This document shows positions 1 through 6,984 of a DNA stretch of 12,237 bases, one piece after another. Within the stretch, counting starts at the first letter, position 1. Each line of letters opens with the position of its first letter. The stretch spans positions 1 to 12,237 of the forward strand of contig JABABO010000166.1 of the NCBI GenBank assembly GCA_014238195.1, given 5' to 3'. The translations under genes were made by a program, and so were the position numbers. A model generated the notes under the pieces. The model saw only the letters and a list, made by a program, of their open reading frames with translations. It made no database searches and was not told where the DNA came from. Origin of the DNA: Kordiimonadaceae bacterium (GTDB lineage: Bacteria > Pseudomonadota > Alphaproteobacteria > Sphingomonadales > Kordiimonadaceae).

Positions 1-545
1 GATTGATCAACACCCTGTTCTTCAGCAGCAACAATAAATAAGGCCAGAATTGGTAAAACCGCGCCATTCATTGTCATCGATACGGACATCTGATCAAGGG
101 GAATACCATCAAACAAGGTGCGCATATCATAAATACTATCAATCGCCACACCTGCCATACCTACATCGCCCACAACACGGGGGTGATCACTGTCATACCC
201 ACGGTGGGTTGCTAAGTCGAAAGCAATAGACAAGCCCTTTTGCCCAGCTGCTAAGTTACGGCGGTAAAAAGCATTGCTGTCCTCGGCAGTTGAGAAGCCT
301 GCATATTGGCGAATTGTCCAAGGGCGCTGTACATACATTGTCGGATAGGGACCACGAACATAGGGGGCAAGACCTGGTTTTGTATCGGTAAAGTTCAAAC
401 CTGCTGTGTCTTGATGCCTATATCGCGGTTTAACCGAAACACCTTCTGGCGTTTGCCAACTAGGGTCTTGTGTATCTTCACGGCTTTCAATTTCGGGGGA
501 TGAAAATGAAACTGCGCCAAAATTAGGGATGGTTGAGTGTTTCAT
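1..545 (-). CDS. scpA/mutB: Methylmalonyl-CoA mutase large subunit, N-terminal part (gene runs off the left edge)
   Basis: Catalytic subunit of the adenosylcobalamin-dependent mutase that interconverts (R)-methylmalonyl-CoA and succinyl-CoA, the last step of propionyl-CoA assimilation, in the cytoplasm. Reading the minus strand from the ATG at 545-543 gives 181 uninterrupted codons to the window edge. Visible family signatures are RGPYPTMYVQRPWTIRQYAGFS (around residues 64-85), RRNLAAGQKGLSIAFDLATH (95-114) and MTMNGAVLPILA (157-168). Tyr81 in the RQYAGFS motif matches the active-site Tyr known from the Propionibacterium enzyme. Only the start of the substrate-binding TIM barrel is in view; the B12-binding C-terminus would lie outside. 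The start overlaps the stop of the upstream small-subunit gene in an ATGA arrangement, so translation is probably coupled. Family assignment is very secure; whether the rest of the gene is intact cannot be seen. Confidence 0.96.
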   Translation of the reverse strand, partial: MKHSTIPNFGAVSFSSPEIESREDTQDPSWQTPEGVSVKPRYRHQDTAGLNFTDTKPGLAPYVRGPYPTMYVQRPWTIRQYAGFSTAEDSNAFYRRNLAAGQKGLSIAFDLATHRGYDSDHPRVVGDVGMAGVAIDSIYDMRTLFDGIPLDQMSVSMTMNGAVLPILALFIVAAEEQGVDQ

Positions 546-2395
546 GATGCATCCCCTTGATCTATCAGTGTATCCATGCAGGCCCTTAAAACCGCCAGAA
601 CATTACAGCCCACATAGATAAATCCCTCTACCCCAGCTTTTTGCAAATCGTCGATATTTGCAGGTCTTCCAGCAACTAGGATAGTCTTAAACCCTTGCTT
701 TTTCAGGGATTGTACAAGTTTGAGGCCAGAGTGATGATAATCACCATCACTACCACACAGCACCGCGATTGTCATACCCTTGGGCGTATTTAGCATATCT
801 GCAGTATCGCTTACCTGTCGTAGCGGCAATGCTTTAATACCGCCAGATTCAAACAAGTTTTTAGCAAAGGTCGCGCGTGCAGTATGTGCGGAGGCTGAGC
901 CCAAAGTAATCAGTTGAACCGCTGGGCGGTGTCCTGTTTTCACCAAATAGTCATCGCTTTTAGCTCGTAATGTTTCAAACTCTGCTGCCGCACGTTGCTG
1001 GGTCAAAGGTAGGACAGTGGCACAAGCTTTTGATTCTGGTGTTACGAGTGATAACATCGGTTTTAACACATCAATAGGGTCTTCATCAATATTAGGGAAT
1101 TCAGAAACACCCGTCAGCGAAGTACGGCGCGTAGCGATATTCAAGGCTTCTGCAGCCCATACATCACTGCACGCTTTTTGAACAGAGCCGTTTTCAAGAC
1201 ATGAAATTATGCCGCCAGTTAATTCCATATTTTTTAATAAATTCCATGACTTATTGGCAAGTTCAAATGTGATTGTTTCAAAAGCATATGATCCAGCAGC
1301 AGGGTCTATTACGCGGGATAGATAGCTTTCTTCCTGTAATATAGTCTGAACATTTCGGGCAATACGGCGTGAAGAACGCGCAGGATAGCCGAGCAAAACG
1401 TCATGGGGTAACAAGCATAAGCTATCTGCGCCGCCGATACTTCCAGCAAAGCAGGCGGCTGTCTGCCGCAATATATTGACCCAAGGATCTGCGGTGCTAA
1501 ACATGCGCGTGCCTGTGATGGCGTTTAACTGAAAAATATGGTTCCTTACCCCGCATACCTCTAACACCCGATGCCATACCCGCCGAACCGCCCGGCACTT
1601 GGCTATGTTCATATAAATATCAGCATCTAGTGCGATAGAGATTTGTATTTGCTTTGCGGCGTTTTCTAAAGTCATACCAACCGCTTCCATAGCCCGAAGG
1701 TATGTCAAAGCTGTTGAAATAGTATAAGCGATTTCCATGGCAACTGTCGCGCCTGCCCCATGATAGATCGACCCGTCCGCGACAAATGTTGATATGTTTG
1801 GGAAAGATAAGGCTGTTTTGTCAGCGATTTGGGCTGCAGTCTTCAGCGCAGTTGGTATATCAGCTTTTAACCGGCCACTGAACGCAAGCGTACCAATAGG
1901 ATCTATACCCAAACACCCACTGATCTTGTCACCTTCATATCCCGCAGCCTGAGCGTAACCAAGGTAAGCTTCGCTGACAGTTTCAAATTCCTCCCCCGGG
2001 CTAAGCCCTATGGGCACCATATCCAAATATATCCCAGATAAAATTTGAGCGATCTGGTCAACGTCCAAGCCATCATATGCACCATTTTTAAAACGTAGCG
2101 ACAGGGATGTCGCCCCATTTTCGAGGTCATCTATAATCGCACTGTTGGCAGCAAATACATCGTTATCCCAATGTGGTACATTTATGTCCCAAGGACCTGT
2201 TCGTATATTTTCTTGTGGTTCAATATGTGCTGTTGTTGCTGTATAAAGACCGTGAATATCTATGCCATCAAGGGTTTTTGATGTCATCACTTTATCAAAG
2301 TCCTTGCCACCAAGGCCTTTTTTAACAAGCGCCCGCCAATCATCATCACTGCTAGGATAAAAATCAGATATAAAGTCAGTATACACAGTTGTCAT
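542..2395 (-). CDS. mutA: Methylmalonyl-CoA mutase small subunit
   Basis: Non-catalytic partner of the heterodimeric methylmalonyl-CoA mutase; 617 residues, a normal length for MutA. The N-terminus contains the WRALVKKGLGGKDFD segment (20-34) typical of the family, followed by a mutase TIM-barrel region to about residue 440. Residues ~490-612 form a B12-binding-like Rossmann domain, including the LITLGSASAHTARATFAKN segment (495-513). The DxHxxG cobalamin-ligand motif expected in a catalytic subunit is not seen there, which fits the known structural-only role of small subunits. The ATG at 2395-2393 is preceded by AAGGAT about seven bases upstream. The stop overlaps the start of the large subunit by four bases. 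An 8-bp hairpin sits directly ahead of the ribosome-binding site and separates the gene from the upstream exporter gene. Confidence 0.95.
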   Translation of the reverse strand: MTTVYTDFISDFYPSSDDDWRALVKKGLGGKDFDKVMTSKTLDGIDIHGLYTATTAHIEPQENIRTGPWDINVPHWDNDVFAANSAIIDDLENGATSLSLRFKNGAYDGLDVDQIAQILSGIYLDMVPIGLSPGEEFETVSEAYLGYAQAAGYEGDKISGCLGIDPIGTLAFSGRLKADIPTALKTAAQIADKTALSFPNISTFVADGSIYHGAGATVAMEIAYTISTALTYLRAMEAVGMTLENAAKQIQISIALDADIYMNIAKCRAVRRVWHRVLEVCGVRNHIFQLNAITGTRMFSTADPWVNILRQTAACFAGSIGGADSLCLLPHDVLLGYPARSSRRIARNVQTILQEESYLSRVIDPAAGSYAFETITFELANKSWNLLKNMELTGGIISCLENGSVQKACSDVWAAEALNIATRRTSLTGVSEFPNIDEDPIDVLKPMLSLVTPESKACATVLPLTQQRAAAEFETLRAKSDDYLVKTGHRPAVQLITLGSASAHTARATFAKNLFESGGIKALPLRQVSDTADMLNTPKGMTIAVLCGSDGDYHHSGLKLVQSLKKQGFKTILVAGRPANIDDLQKAGVEGFIYVGCNVLAVLRACMDTLIDQGDAS

Positions 2396-2408
2396 CGATG
2401 ATCCTTTT

Positions 2409-2434
2409 AAAGCGCATCTGGTAAAGTGCGCTTT
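2409..2434 (-). promoter_or_regulatory. Hairpin just upstream of the mutA ribosome-binding site
   Basis: AAAGCGCA at 2409-2416 and TGCGCTTT at 2427-2434 form a perfect 8-bp stem with a 10-base loop. On the minus strand it lies after the TSUP exporter gene and ends 13 bases before the mutA ATG, almost touching its AAGGAT ribosome-binding site. The downstream U-run is only the three bases inside the stem, so it is a poor intrinsic terminator. A leader structure affecting mutA translation, a weak attenuator or an RNA-processing end are all possible. The stem is seen directly; the role is inferred. Confidence 0.5.
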
Positions 2435-2478
2435 CTTCTGTAAAGGTTTAACCTAGACAAACCAAGTCGCAATATCAA

Positions 2479-3288
2479 TCATACAGATGTTATCATACGC
2501 ACAACAGCCAGCACCAAAAAAACACCAAAGATAGCGCTAAGAATTGTTTTTGGTATTTGATGCGCCACTTTAGCGCCAATTGGCGCCATAATGACAGAGG
2601 CAGACGCAATAACAAAAGCAGAAGGCAAATTAACAAGCCCTAAAGTCCCGTTAGGCAACGCCGCAATGTTTTGCCCAGACATCATATATCCGACACTCCC
2701 CACCAAAGCAATAATCAGCCCAATCACCGAAGCCGTCCCAACAGCGCGGTGAATATGCATGCCGTAAAGCGTTAAATAAGGTACAGACAAATTCCCACCC
2801 CCAATCCCCATAATGGCTGAAACAAACCCGATAATCCCAGAATGTAGGTACTGCCACATGCCTTTTGGAATAGTAGACCCGAAACGCATACGGTCCATAG
2901 GCAGGAGCATTTTAATCGCCAGTAAGGTGGCAAAGGCCGCGAAAACATACACTAGTTCGCTCGTTTTCAATTGTTTAGCAAAAATGCTCCCAGCAAAAGC
3001 ACCAAGGGCTATAAAAAGCCACCATTGTTTCAAGATAGCAACATCAACCGCTGCCTTCCTGTGATGCGCAAGTGCGCTGGATAGATTGGTCGCCATTATG
3101 ACAGCAAGGGATGTGGCAATCGCAACATGCATCCGCCATTCAATTGGCACGCCCAAAGGCTCAAACACCACAAATAAAACAGGGATGGTGACAACACCCC
3201 CGCCAATTCCTAACAAACCCGCGAGAAATCCAGCAAGTAAACCCGCGCCCAGCAAGGGTATTAAATGTGGAATGATCTCTTGAAACAT
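2479..3288 (-). CDS. TauE/SafE (TSUP) family inner-membrane transporter
   Basis: Predicted integral membrane protein of 269 residues from the TSUP family, whose characterised members export sulfite, sulfoacetate or related organic or sulfur anions. The substrate here cannot be told from sequence. The two family half-repeats are visible: GLLGIGGGVVTIPVL (24-38) and AIMGIGGGNLSVPYL (158-172), each followed by several hydrophobic spans, giving roughly seven to eight membrane segments. I place the start at the ATG at 3288 because GAG (AACGAG) lies six bases upstream. A longer reading from a TTG at 3336 adds 16 residues, but that TTG falls in a T-run that looks like the end of the upstream dksA terminator. 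The gene lies between dksA and mutA on one strand; no functional link to either is evident. Confidence 0.88.
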   Translation of the reverse strand: MFQEIIPHLIPLLGAGLLAGFLAGLLGIGGGVVTIPVLFVVFEPLGVPIEWRMHVAIATSLAVIMATNLSSALAHHRKAAVDVAILKQWWLFIALGAFAGSIFAKQLKTSELVYVFAAFATLLAIKMLLPMDRMRFGSTIPKGMWQYLHSGIIGFVSAIMGIGGGNLSVPYLTLYGMHIHRAVGTASVIGLIIALVGSVGYMMSGQNIAALPNGTLGLVNLPSAFVIASASVIMAPIGAKVAHQIPKTILSAIFGVFLVLAVVRMITSV

Positions 3289-3334
3289 CAAAATCTCGTT
3301 CAATAATACGGGCATTCTAACGATGGAGATCGCC

Positions 3335-3358
3335 AAAAAAACGCTTAATCTCTCGTTT
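3335..3358 (-). terminator. Weak intrinsic terminator after dksA
   Basis: On the minus strand, 20 bases after the dksA stop, AAACG (3358-3354) pairs with CGTTT (3343-3339) around a 10-base loop and runs into seven consecutive Ts (3341-3335). The stem is short and AT-rich, so termination may be partial. The T-run is the strongest part of the signal. Confidence 0.35.
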
Positions 3359-3378
3359 AATCATACAGAAACGAATGC

Positions 3379-3810
3379 TTAATCGTCGCGGTGCACTTTT
3401 TCTGATCTCTCGTGCGCTTCTTGGGCCTCAATCGTCATTGTGGCTATTGGGCGGGCATCCAATCGCCGCAGGCTGATAGGTTCCCCTGTCACTTTACAGT
3501 AACCATATTCGCCTTCTTCAATGCGGCGCAGGGCCCCATCAATTTTAGAAACAAGCTTACGCTGGCGGTCACGGGTGCGCAGTTCCACCGACCAATCAGT
3601 TTCCGATGATGCACGATCCGCTATATCTGGTTCGCGCAGGTTATCTTCTTGCAGGTTATGCAGGGTTTCAGCACTTTCACGTAGGATGTCTTCTTTCCAG
3701 TCGATCAGCTTAAGGCGGAAATATTCCAACTGTTGTTCGTTCATAAATTCTTCGGCAGAAGACGGCATATAGCCATCGGGCAATTTCATTGTCGTGTCTG
3801 AATCTGACAT
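3379..3810 (-). CDS. dksA: DksA/TraR-family RNA polymerase-binding transcription factor, zinc-poor alphaproteobacterial type
   Basis: Cytoplasmic regulator that enters the RNA polymerase secondary channel and acts with ppGpp on rRNA, amino-acid and other promoters. At 143 residues it has the expected length. The long helical coiled-coil region (about 25-100) carries the tip motif DIADRA at 62-67, matching the DxxDxA acidic tip needed for function in E. coli DksA. The C-terminal finger EYGYCKVTGEPISLRRLDAR (101-120) keeps only one cysteine (Cys105); the other three zinc ligands are replaced. This is known for DksA of Rhodobacter-like alphaproteobacteria and should give a zinc-independent fold. 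The ATG at 3810 is chosen over the in-frame ATG at 3822 because GGGAG lies five bases before it, while nothing resembling a Shine-Dalgarno site precedes 3822. Confidence 0.92.
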   Translation of the reverse strand: MSDSDTTMKLPDGYMPSSAEEFMNEQQLEYFRLKLIDWKEDILRESAETLHNLQEDNLREPDIADRASSETDWSVELRTRDRQRKLVSKIDGALRRIEEGEYGYCKVTGEPISLRRLDARPIATMTIEAQEAHERSEKVHRDD

Positions 3811-3815
3811 AGTCG

Positions 3816-3820
3816 CTCCC
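3816..3820 (-). promoter_or_regulatory. Ribosome-binding site deciding the dksA start
   Basis: GGGAG on the minus strand, five bases before the ATG at 3810. It overlaps the alternative upstream ATG at 3822, which argues against that codon being the start. Confidence 0.7.
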
Positions 3821-3836
3821 ATGTGTGTCGCAGATT

Positions 3837-3853
3837 TTGGCTTATAACGCCAA
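3837..3853 (-). repeat. Small inverted repeat in the dksA leader
   Basis: TTGGC and GCCAA separated by seven bases, about 27 bases upstream of the dksA start. It could be a weak operator or leader hairpin; five base pairs is little evidence. Confidence 0.25.
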
Positions 3854-3895
3854 TCATCCCATATCTATTCTAGTCCTCGACCCAAAAGGCATGGC

Positions 3896-3925
3896 TATAT
3901 ATAGGAAAATCTTCCATAAGAGCAA
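3896..3925 (-). promoter_or_regulatory. Possible housekeeping promoter for dksA
   Basis: On the minus strand TTGCTC (3925-3920) is followed by a TATATATA block (3903-3896) at a spacing of 16-18 bases, resembling -35 and -10 elements. This would give a leader of roughly 80 bases before the dksA ATG. The -10 is a loose match and the region is AT-rich, so the call is tentative. The rest of the 3811-4002 gap shows nothing else clear. Confidence 0.3.
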
Positions 3926-4002
3926 GACGAAAATGGCAGAAACAAAGGGTTTTTTGTTAATATTCTTGTGAAAGAAATAAAGCGCATACTAAGTGCTTGA
4001 TA

Positions 4003-4437
4003 TTAAATACCAAGTTTGGCTAGCTCCACCTCACTACGGAGCTCAATATCGCTTAAAATATCACTCAAACGCTTGTCACCTGACGCATCTTTGTGATTTC
4101 TGGCCATATCAGCAAGCGCGCGCAAACGTGTGGCCGGAATCGCCCCTAGTAAAATGCCTTTACGAATTTCTTCTAAAGCATCCAGCATATCTTCAGCACG
4201 CGCTAAGCCCTTGGACCGGCCATCACTTGCTGTTGCGGATGAACCAACTTCTTGCAGCGATAGCAAGGCATCAACGCTGGTGAGGGGTCCTTGAGCGCCG
4301 ACGCTGGCACTTGCGGTAGGTTTATTATCTGGGGTTTCTGAAAGTTCGGAAGCGAAGGACGTACCAGTTGTTGCTGATTTACCCTTAGACTTCTTAACAG
4401 TTTTTGACTGTATCTGACTTGGACCTGAAATTTTCAT
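4003..4437 (-). CDS. fliX: FliX, flagellar assembly trans-acting regulator
   Basis: In Caulobacter, FliX couples completion of early flagellar structures to activation of the sigma-54 activator FlbD, controlling late flagellar genes. This 144-residue protein has the family's usual length. The first ~50 residues are polar and low in complexity after the starting MKISGP. The conserved part begins with SVDALLSLQEVG (54-65), continues with the LDALEEIRKGILLG region (85-98), and ends in the diagnostic SDILSDIELRSEVELAKLGI (125-144). It is transcribed divergently from flgI across a 237-bp intergenic region, the arrangement known from Caulobacter and relatives. An AGGGA sequence sits unusually close to the ATG at 4437, so the ribosome-binding site is weak. 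Two copies of a CtrA half-site-like octamer lie upstream. Confidence 0.93.
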   Translation of the reverse strand: MKISGPSQIQSKTVKKSKGKSATTGTSFASELSETPDNKPTASASVGAQGPLTSVDALLSLQEVGSSATASDGRSKGLARAEDMLDALEEIRKGILLGAIPATRLRALADMARNHKDASGDKRLSDILSDIELRSEVELAKLGI

Positions 4438-4539
4438 ATCCCTAGTTTATGCAATCTCTGTACTGTGGGCAAGTCTTCAATATTTATCACATCAAACATG
4501 ATAGTCATTTTTGACCTATCTACAAACCACATAGATATT

Positions 4540-4575
4540 GATGGTTAATATTTATGTTTATATTTCAGATGGTTA
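4540..4575. promoter_or_regulatory. Direct repeat resembling CtrA half-sites between fliX and flgI
   Basis: GATGGTTA occurs at 4540-4547 and again at 4568-4575, a 28-base period. Read on the minus strand, the first is TTAACCAT (with the next base) and the second is GTAACCAT. These are an exact and a near match to the CtrA half-site octamer TTAACCAT. The second copy also forms a small dyad, ATGGT-TAC-ACCAT, at 4569-4581. CtrA control of fliX is known in Caulobacter; that this repeat is a CtrA site here is inference. Confidence 0.4.
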
Positions 4576-4589
4576 CACCATTCGCATAC

Positions 4590-4607
4590 TTGGCATAATA
4601 ATGGCAT
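4590..4607 (+). promoter_or_regulatory. Sigma-54 promoter for the flgI operon
   Basis: TTGGCATAATAATGGCAT has the invariant GG (4592-4593) and GC (4604-4605) separated by exactly ten bases. The -24 box TTGGCA is intact and the -12 box TGGCAT differs from TTGCAT by one base. Transcription would start near 4617, leaving a leader of about 58 bases before the preferred flgI start. Sigma-54 control of P- and L-ring genes is established in Caulobacter. Confidence 0.68.
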
Positions 4608-4660
4608 ATAAATACACAAACAGAACTATGTACGGCAAAATTATCCGACTATGACTTTAA

Positions 4661-4666
4661 AAGGAA
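4661..4666 (+). promoter_or_regulatory. Ribosome-binding site deciding the flgI start
   Basis: AAGGAA lies eight bases before the ATG at 4675. It is downstream of the in-frame ATG at 4651, which has no comparable site, so translation should begin at 4675. Confidence 0.75.
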
Positions 4667-4674
4667 GCAACATC

Positions 4675-5802
4675 ATGATGGCTAGAAAGCGAATCTTTAG
4701 AATAATAACGTTCGTTGCCTTGATGGTTATGAGCTTTTCTAGCACACAATTAAGTGCTGCTTCTTCTCGTATTAAAGATATTGTTTCCATAGAAGGCATT
4801 CGCGACAATCAACTGATCGGTTATGGTCTTGTTGTCGGTTTAAATGGTACGGGCGATACGCTGCGTAACACCCCATTTACTGAGCAATCAATCACCGCCA
4901 TGTTAGAGCGCTTGGGTATAAACACCAAAAACGCTGATATGAAACCCCAAAATGTCGCAGCCGTAATGGTTACTGCCAATCTACCTGCTTTTTCCAGGCA
5001 AGGTATTCGCATTGATGTATCGGTGAGCTCAATGGGGGATGCGGACGACTTGAAGGGCGGCACGTTACTCGCTACACCGCTTCTTGGCGCCGACGGTGAA
5101 GTTTATGCTGTAGCCCAAGGCGCTGTTGCTGTTGCTGGATTTAGTGCATCGGGCGAAGCGGCTAGCGTGGTGCAAGGTGTCCCTACAAACGGTCGCATCG
5201 CTAACGGCGGCATTGTTGAGCGCGAAAATTCATTTGAACTGACCGATATGACGTCAGTGAAATTATCACTGTTTAATCCTGATCTCACCACAGCCCGCCG
5301 TGTCGCGGCAGCCATCAATACCCACTTAGGCACTAATATGGCACGTGCACTAGACCCCGCCACGGTTCAGTTGGAGCGTGAAATTGGCTATGAACTGGCC
5401 CTTGTTGATATTTTAACTGACGTGGAACAGTTGGTTATTAAACCAGATCAAAAGGCGCGTGTTATCATTGATGAACGCACAGGCATTATTGTCATGGGCG
5501 CCGAAGTCCGTATCAACAGCGTAGCTATTGCGCAAGCGAATTTAACCGTCTCAATCAGTGAAACCCCGCAAGTCTCACAACCTGGTGCTTTTGCCCAAGG
5601 GCAAACCCAGCAAGTCGCACGTTCTACAATTGGTATCGATTCTGGTGATGATCGCCGTCTCGGTGTCCTTGAAACCGCAGTTACATTACAAGAGCTAGTC
5701 AACGGCCTGAATGCCCTTGGGGTTGGACCGCGCGATATGATTACTATCTTGCAAGCCATCAAAGCTGCAGGGGCCATGCAAGCAGAAATTCAGGTGATGT
5801 AA
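4675..5802 (+). CDS. flgI: Flagellar P-ring protein FlgI
   Basis: Periplasmic subunit of the flagellar P ring, which surrounds the rod in the peptidoglycan layer. From the ATG at 4675 it is 375 residues, the normal length. A Sec signal peptide is clear: basic MMARKR, a hydrophobic stretch (about 7-21) and a likely cleavage after LSA at residue 28. The mature protein opens with the family's SSRIKDIVSIEGIRDNQLIGYGL segment (30-52) followed by VVGLNGTGDTL (53-63). It also has the late RTGIIVMGAEVRI stretch and ends AAGAMQAEIQVM. A longer start at 4651 would put eight polar residues before the signal peptide and lacks a ribosome-binding site. It is the first gene of a four-gene operon behind a sigma-54-type promoter, with one base between its stop and the next ATG. 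Confidence 0.97.
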   Translation: MMARKRIFRIITFVALMVMSFSSTQLSAASSRIKDIVSIEGIRDNQLIGYGLVVGLNGTGDTLRNTPFTEQSITAMLERLGINTKNADMKPQNVAAVMVTANLPAFSRQGIRIDVSVSSMGDADDLKGGTLLATPLLGADGEVYAVAQGAVAVAGFSASGEAASVVQGVPTNGRIANGGIVERENSFELTDMTSVKLSLFNPDLTTARRVAAAINTHLGTNMARALDPATVQLEREIGYELALVDILTDVEQLVIKPDQKARVIIDERTGIIVMGAEVRINSVAIAQANLTVSISETPQVSQPGAFAQGQTQQVARSTIGIDSGDDRRLGVLETAVTLQELVNGLNALGVGPRDMITILQAIKAAGAMQAEIQVM

Positions 5803-5803
5803 G

Positions 5804-6142
5804 ATGGATTTTAAACACCTAACACCAAACGCCCTTGAGATGCAGTCAGCTTTATCGCAGGCGAAACTAATGAGCGCAAAATCGCAGCTTCATGCATCCC
5901 CTGCCAATGAAAAAGAATTGCGCAAAACAGCAGAAGACTTTGAAGCGGTCTTTATCGCTCAACTGATGTCCCCGATGATGGATAGTGTAAAAACCGATGA
6001 ATTAACGGGCGGCGGCAGCGCAGAAGGTATCTTTCGTTCTATGATGGTGACCGAAGTGGGCAAATCTGTGGCTGCACGAGGTGGCATTGGCATTGCTGAT
6101 AATGTTTACCGCGAGCTGTTAAAATTACAGGAAGGTTCCTAA
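5804..6142 (+). CDS. cheL: Rod-binding protein, FlgJ N-terminal type (CheL-like)
   Basis: Flagellar rod assembly factor of 112 residues corresponding to the rod-capping N-terminal domain of FlgJ. The conserved segment begins with TAEDFEAVFIAQLMSPMMD (about 42-60), runs through the Gly-rich GGGSAEGIFRSMM (69-81), and ends in GGIGIADNVYRELLKLQ. There is no C-terminal muramidase domain, as is usual in alphaproteobacteria, where a separate lytic transglycosylase does that job and this gene is often called cheL. The ATG follows the flgI stop by one base and its own stop overlaps the next ATG by one base (TAATG), so translation is coupled on both sides. Confidence 0.9.
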   Translation: MDFKHLTPNALEMQSALSQAKLMSAKSQLHASPANEKELRKTAEDFEAVFIAQLMSPMMDSVKTDELTGGGSAEGIFRSMMVTEVGKSVAARGGIGIADNVYRELLKLQEGS

Positions 6143-6657
6143 TGCCAGACGGTGCATCATATAAGAGTCTAAGGCAGCAAGGCGATCAAGGAATAGTTGC
6201 GTCCCCTTCAACTGACCCTGAGCCGTTGTTGAGCGGGCATGTCGCAAAATTAGCACAAATAACACGCACTTTAACGGATATTATTACCAAAGAAACGGGG
6301 TTATTGCACAAACGTAAGCCCCAAGTCGCGAAAACACTACACGGTGAGAAAAACCGTGTAATGGCTGAATACCGGGCTACCCTGAATAAAGTACAACAGA
6401 ACCAACATATGTTAGGCGAACCCAAATCCCCTGCACGGCAATTTATCCGCAAATTAACTGATATATTGCGGGAAGCTTTGCGGGATAATGCCCGTATTAT
6501 ATTGCGCTTGAAAGCCGTGACCGAGGGCTTGATTAAAAAAGTTGGTGATGAAGTTACAAAACAAAACCGACCCCTTGTTGGGTATGGCCGCAACGCAACC
6601 TATAAAGCTGCTCCCATGGCACGACCCACATCCTTATCGCTAAACCAGATGATATGA
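6142..6657 (+). CDS. flbY: FlbY/FlgN-like flagellar chaperone-type protein
   Basis: A 171-residue, largely helical and very basic protein. Residues ~33-140 look like the FlgN-type export-chaperone helical bundle: a first helix (LAQITRTLTDIITKETGLL, 37-55), a second rich in Lys/Glu (KRKPQVAKTLHGEKNRVMAEY, 57-77) and further helices at 99-140. The C-terminal tail carries YKAAPMARPTSLSLNQ, which ends like other FlbY proteins. FlgN chaperones keep hook-filament junction proteins soluble before export; the Caulobacter FlbY gene holds the same operon position after flgI and cheL. The assignment rests on position and overall pattern rather than a sharp motif. It overlaps the preceding gene by one base and the following one by four. 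Confidence 0.65.
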   Translation: MPDGASYKSLRQQGDQGIVASPSTDPEPLLSGHVAKLAQITRTLTDIITKETGLLHKRKPQVAKTLHGEKNRVMAEYRATLNKVQQNQHMLGEPKSPARQFIRKLTDILREALRDNARIILRLKAVTEGLIKKVGDEVTKQNRPLVGYGRNATYKAAPMARPTSLSLNQMI

Positions 6658-6965
6658 TCATGCAGGTCGCCCCCATCAATCCTATCAATACACACACTAT
6701 TTTTTTACCTCAAATCGCTCAAACCCGTGTCATATTAAGTGCACTTTCTGGTGCTGCAAATCCGCAATTATCTGCATTGCATGCGACCAAATTAGCCCTA
6801 CCGTTATCCGTTGCCAACCCTACACAAATAGGGTTTCAAAATGCACTACAGCAAGTTTTCATACCCACTGTACATGCAAACCCTATGGGCCAAGGCAGTG
6901 CGAATACAAATCGCAAGTCTAAAACCAAACGGCAGTCTGTACGTGCACCAAAATCAAAAAAATAA
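6654..6965 (+). CDS. Small unrecognised protein closing the flgI operon
   Basis: I do not recognise this 103-residue protein. The ATG overlaps the flbY-like stop as ATGA, so it is probably translated by coupling; a second in-frame ATG follows two codons later. The first ~85 residues are uncharged to weakly polar with hydrophobic patches (HTIFLPQIAQTRVILSAL at 14-31, FQNALQQVFIPTVHANP at 61-77). The tail from residue 86 is strongly basic (NRKSKTKRQSVRAPKSKK). There is no signal peptide or clear membrane segment. Its operon position suggests a flagellar accessory role, but no function can be assigned. An AT-rich hairpin follows 19 bases after the stop. Confidence 0.6.
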   Translation: MIMQVAPINPINTHTIFLPQIAQTRVILSALSGAANPQLSALHATKLALPLSVANPTQIGFQNALQQVFIPTVHANPMGQGSANTNRKSKTKRQSVRAPKSKK

Positions 6966-6984
6966 GGTTAATGTATAGCGAGAC

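Noticed and set aside
3086..3283. Plus-strand open frames inside the TSUP exporter, dksA, pseC and the GH57-like gene
   Set aside because: They are antisense to strongly supported proteins, have unnatural composition and lack ribosome-binding sites.
3960..4002. Terminator-like stem downstream of fliX (AAGC...GCTT on the minus strand)
   Set aside because: Only four clean base pairs followed by an interrupted T-rich stretch; too weak to list.
4441..4480. Possible sigma-54 promoter toward fliX (TTGCAT on the minus strand)
   Set aside because: A TTGCAT -12-like box is present, but the position ten bases upstream is AG rather than GG, and no other GG-N10-GC occurs in that direction in the gap.
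4821..5777. Minus-strand frames within flgI
   Set aside because: They are opposite a full-length, motif-rich FlgI and show no family features.
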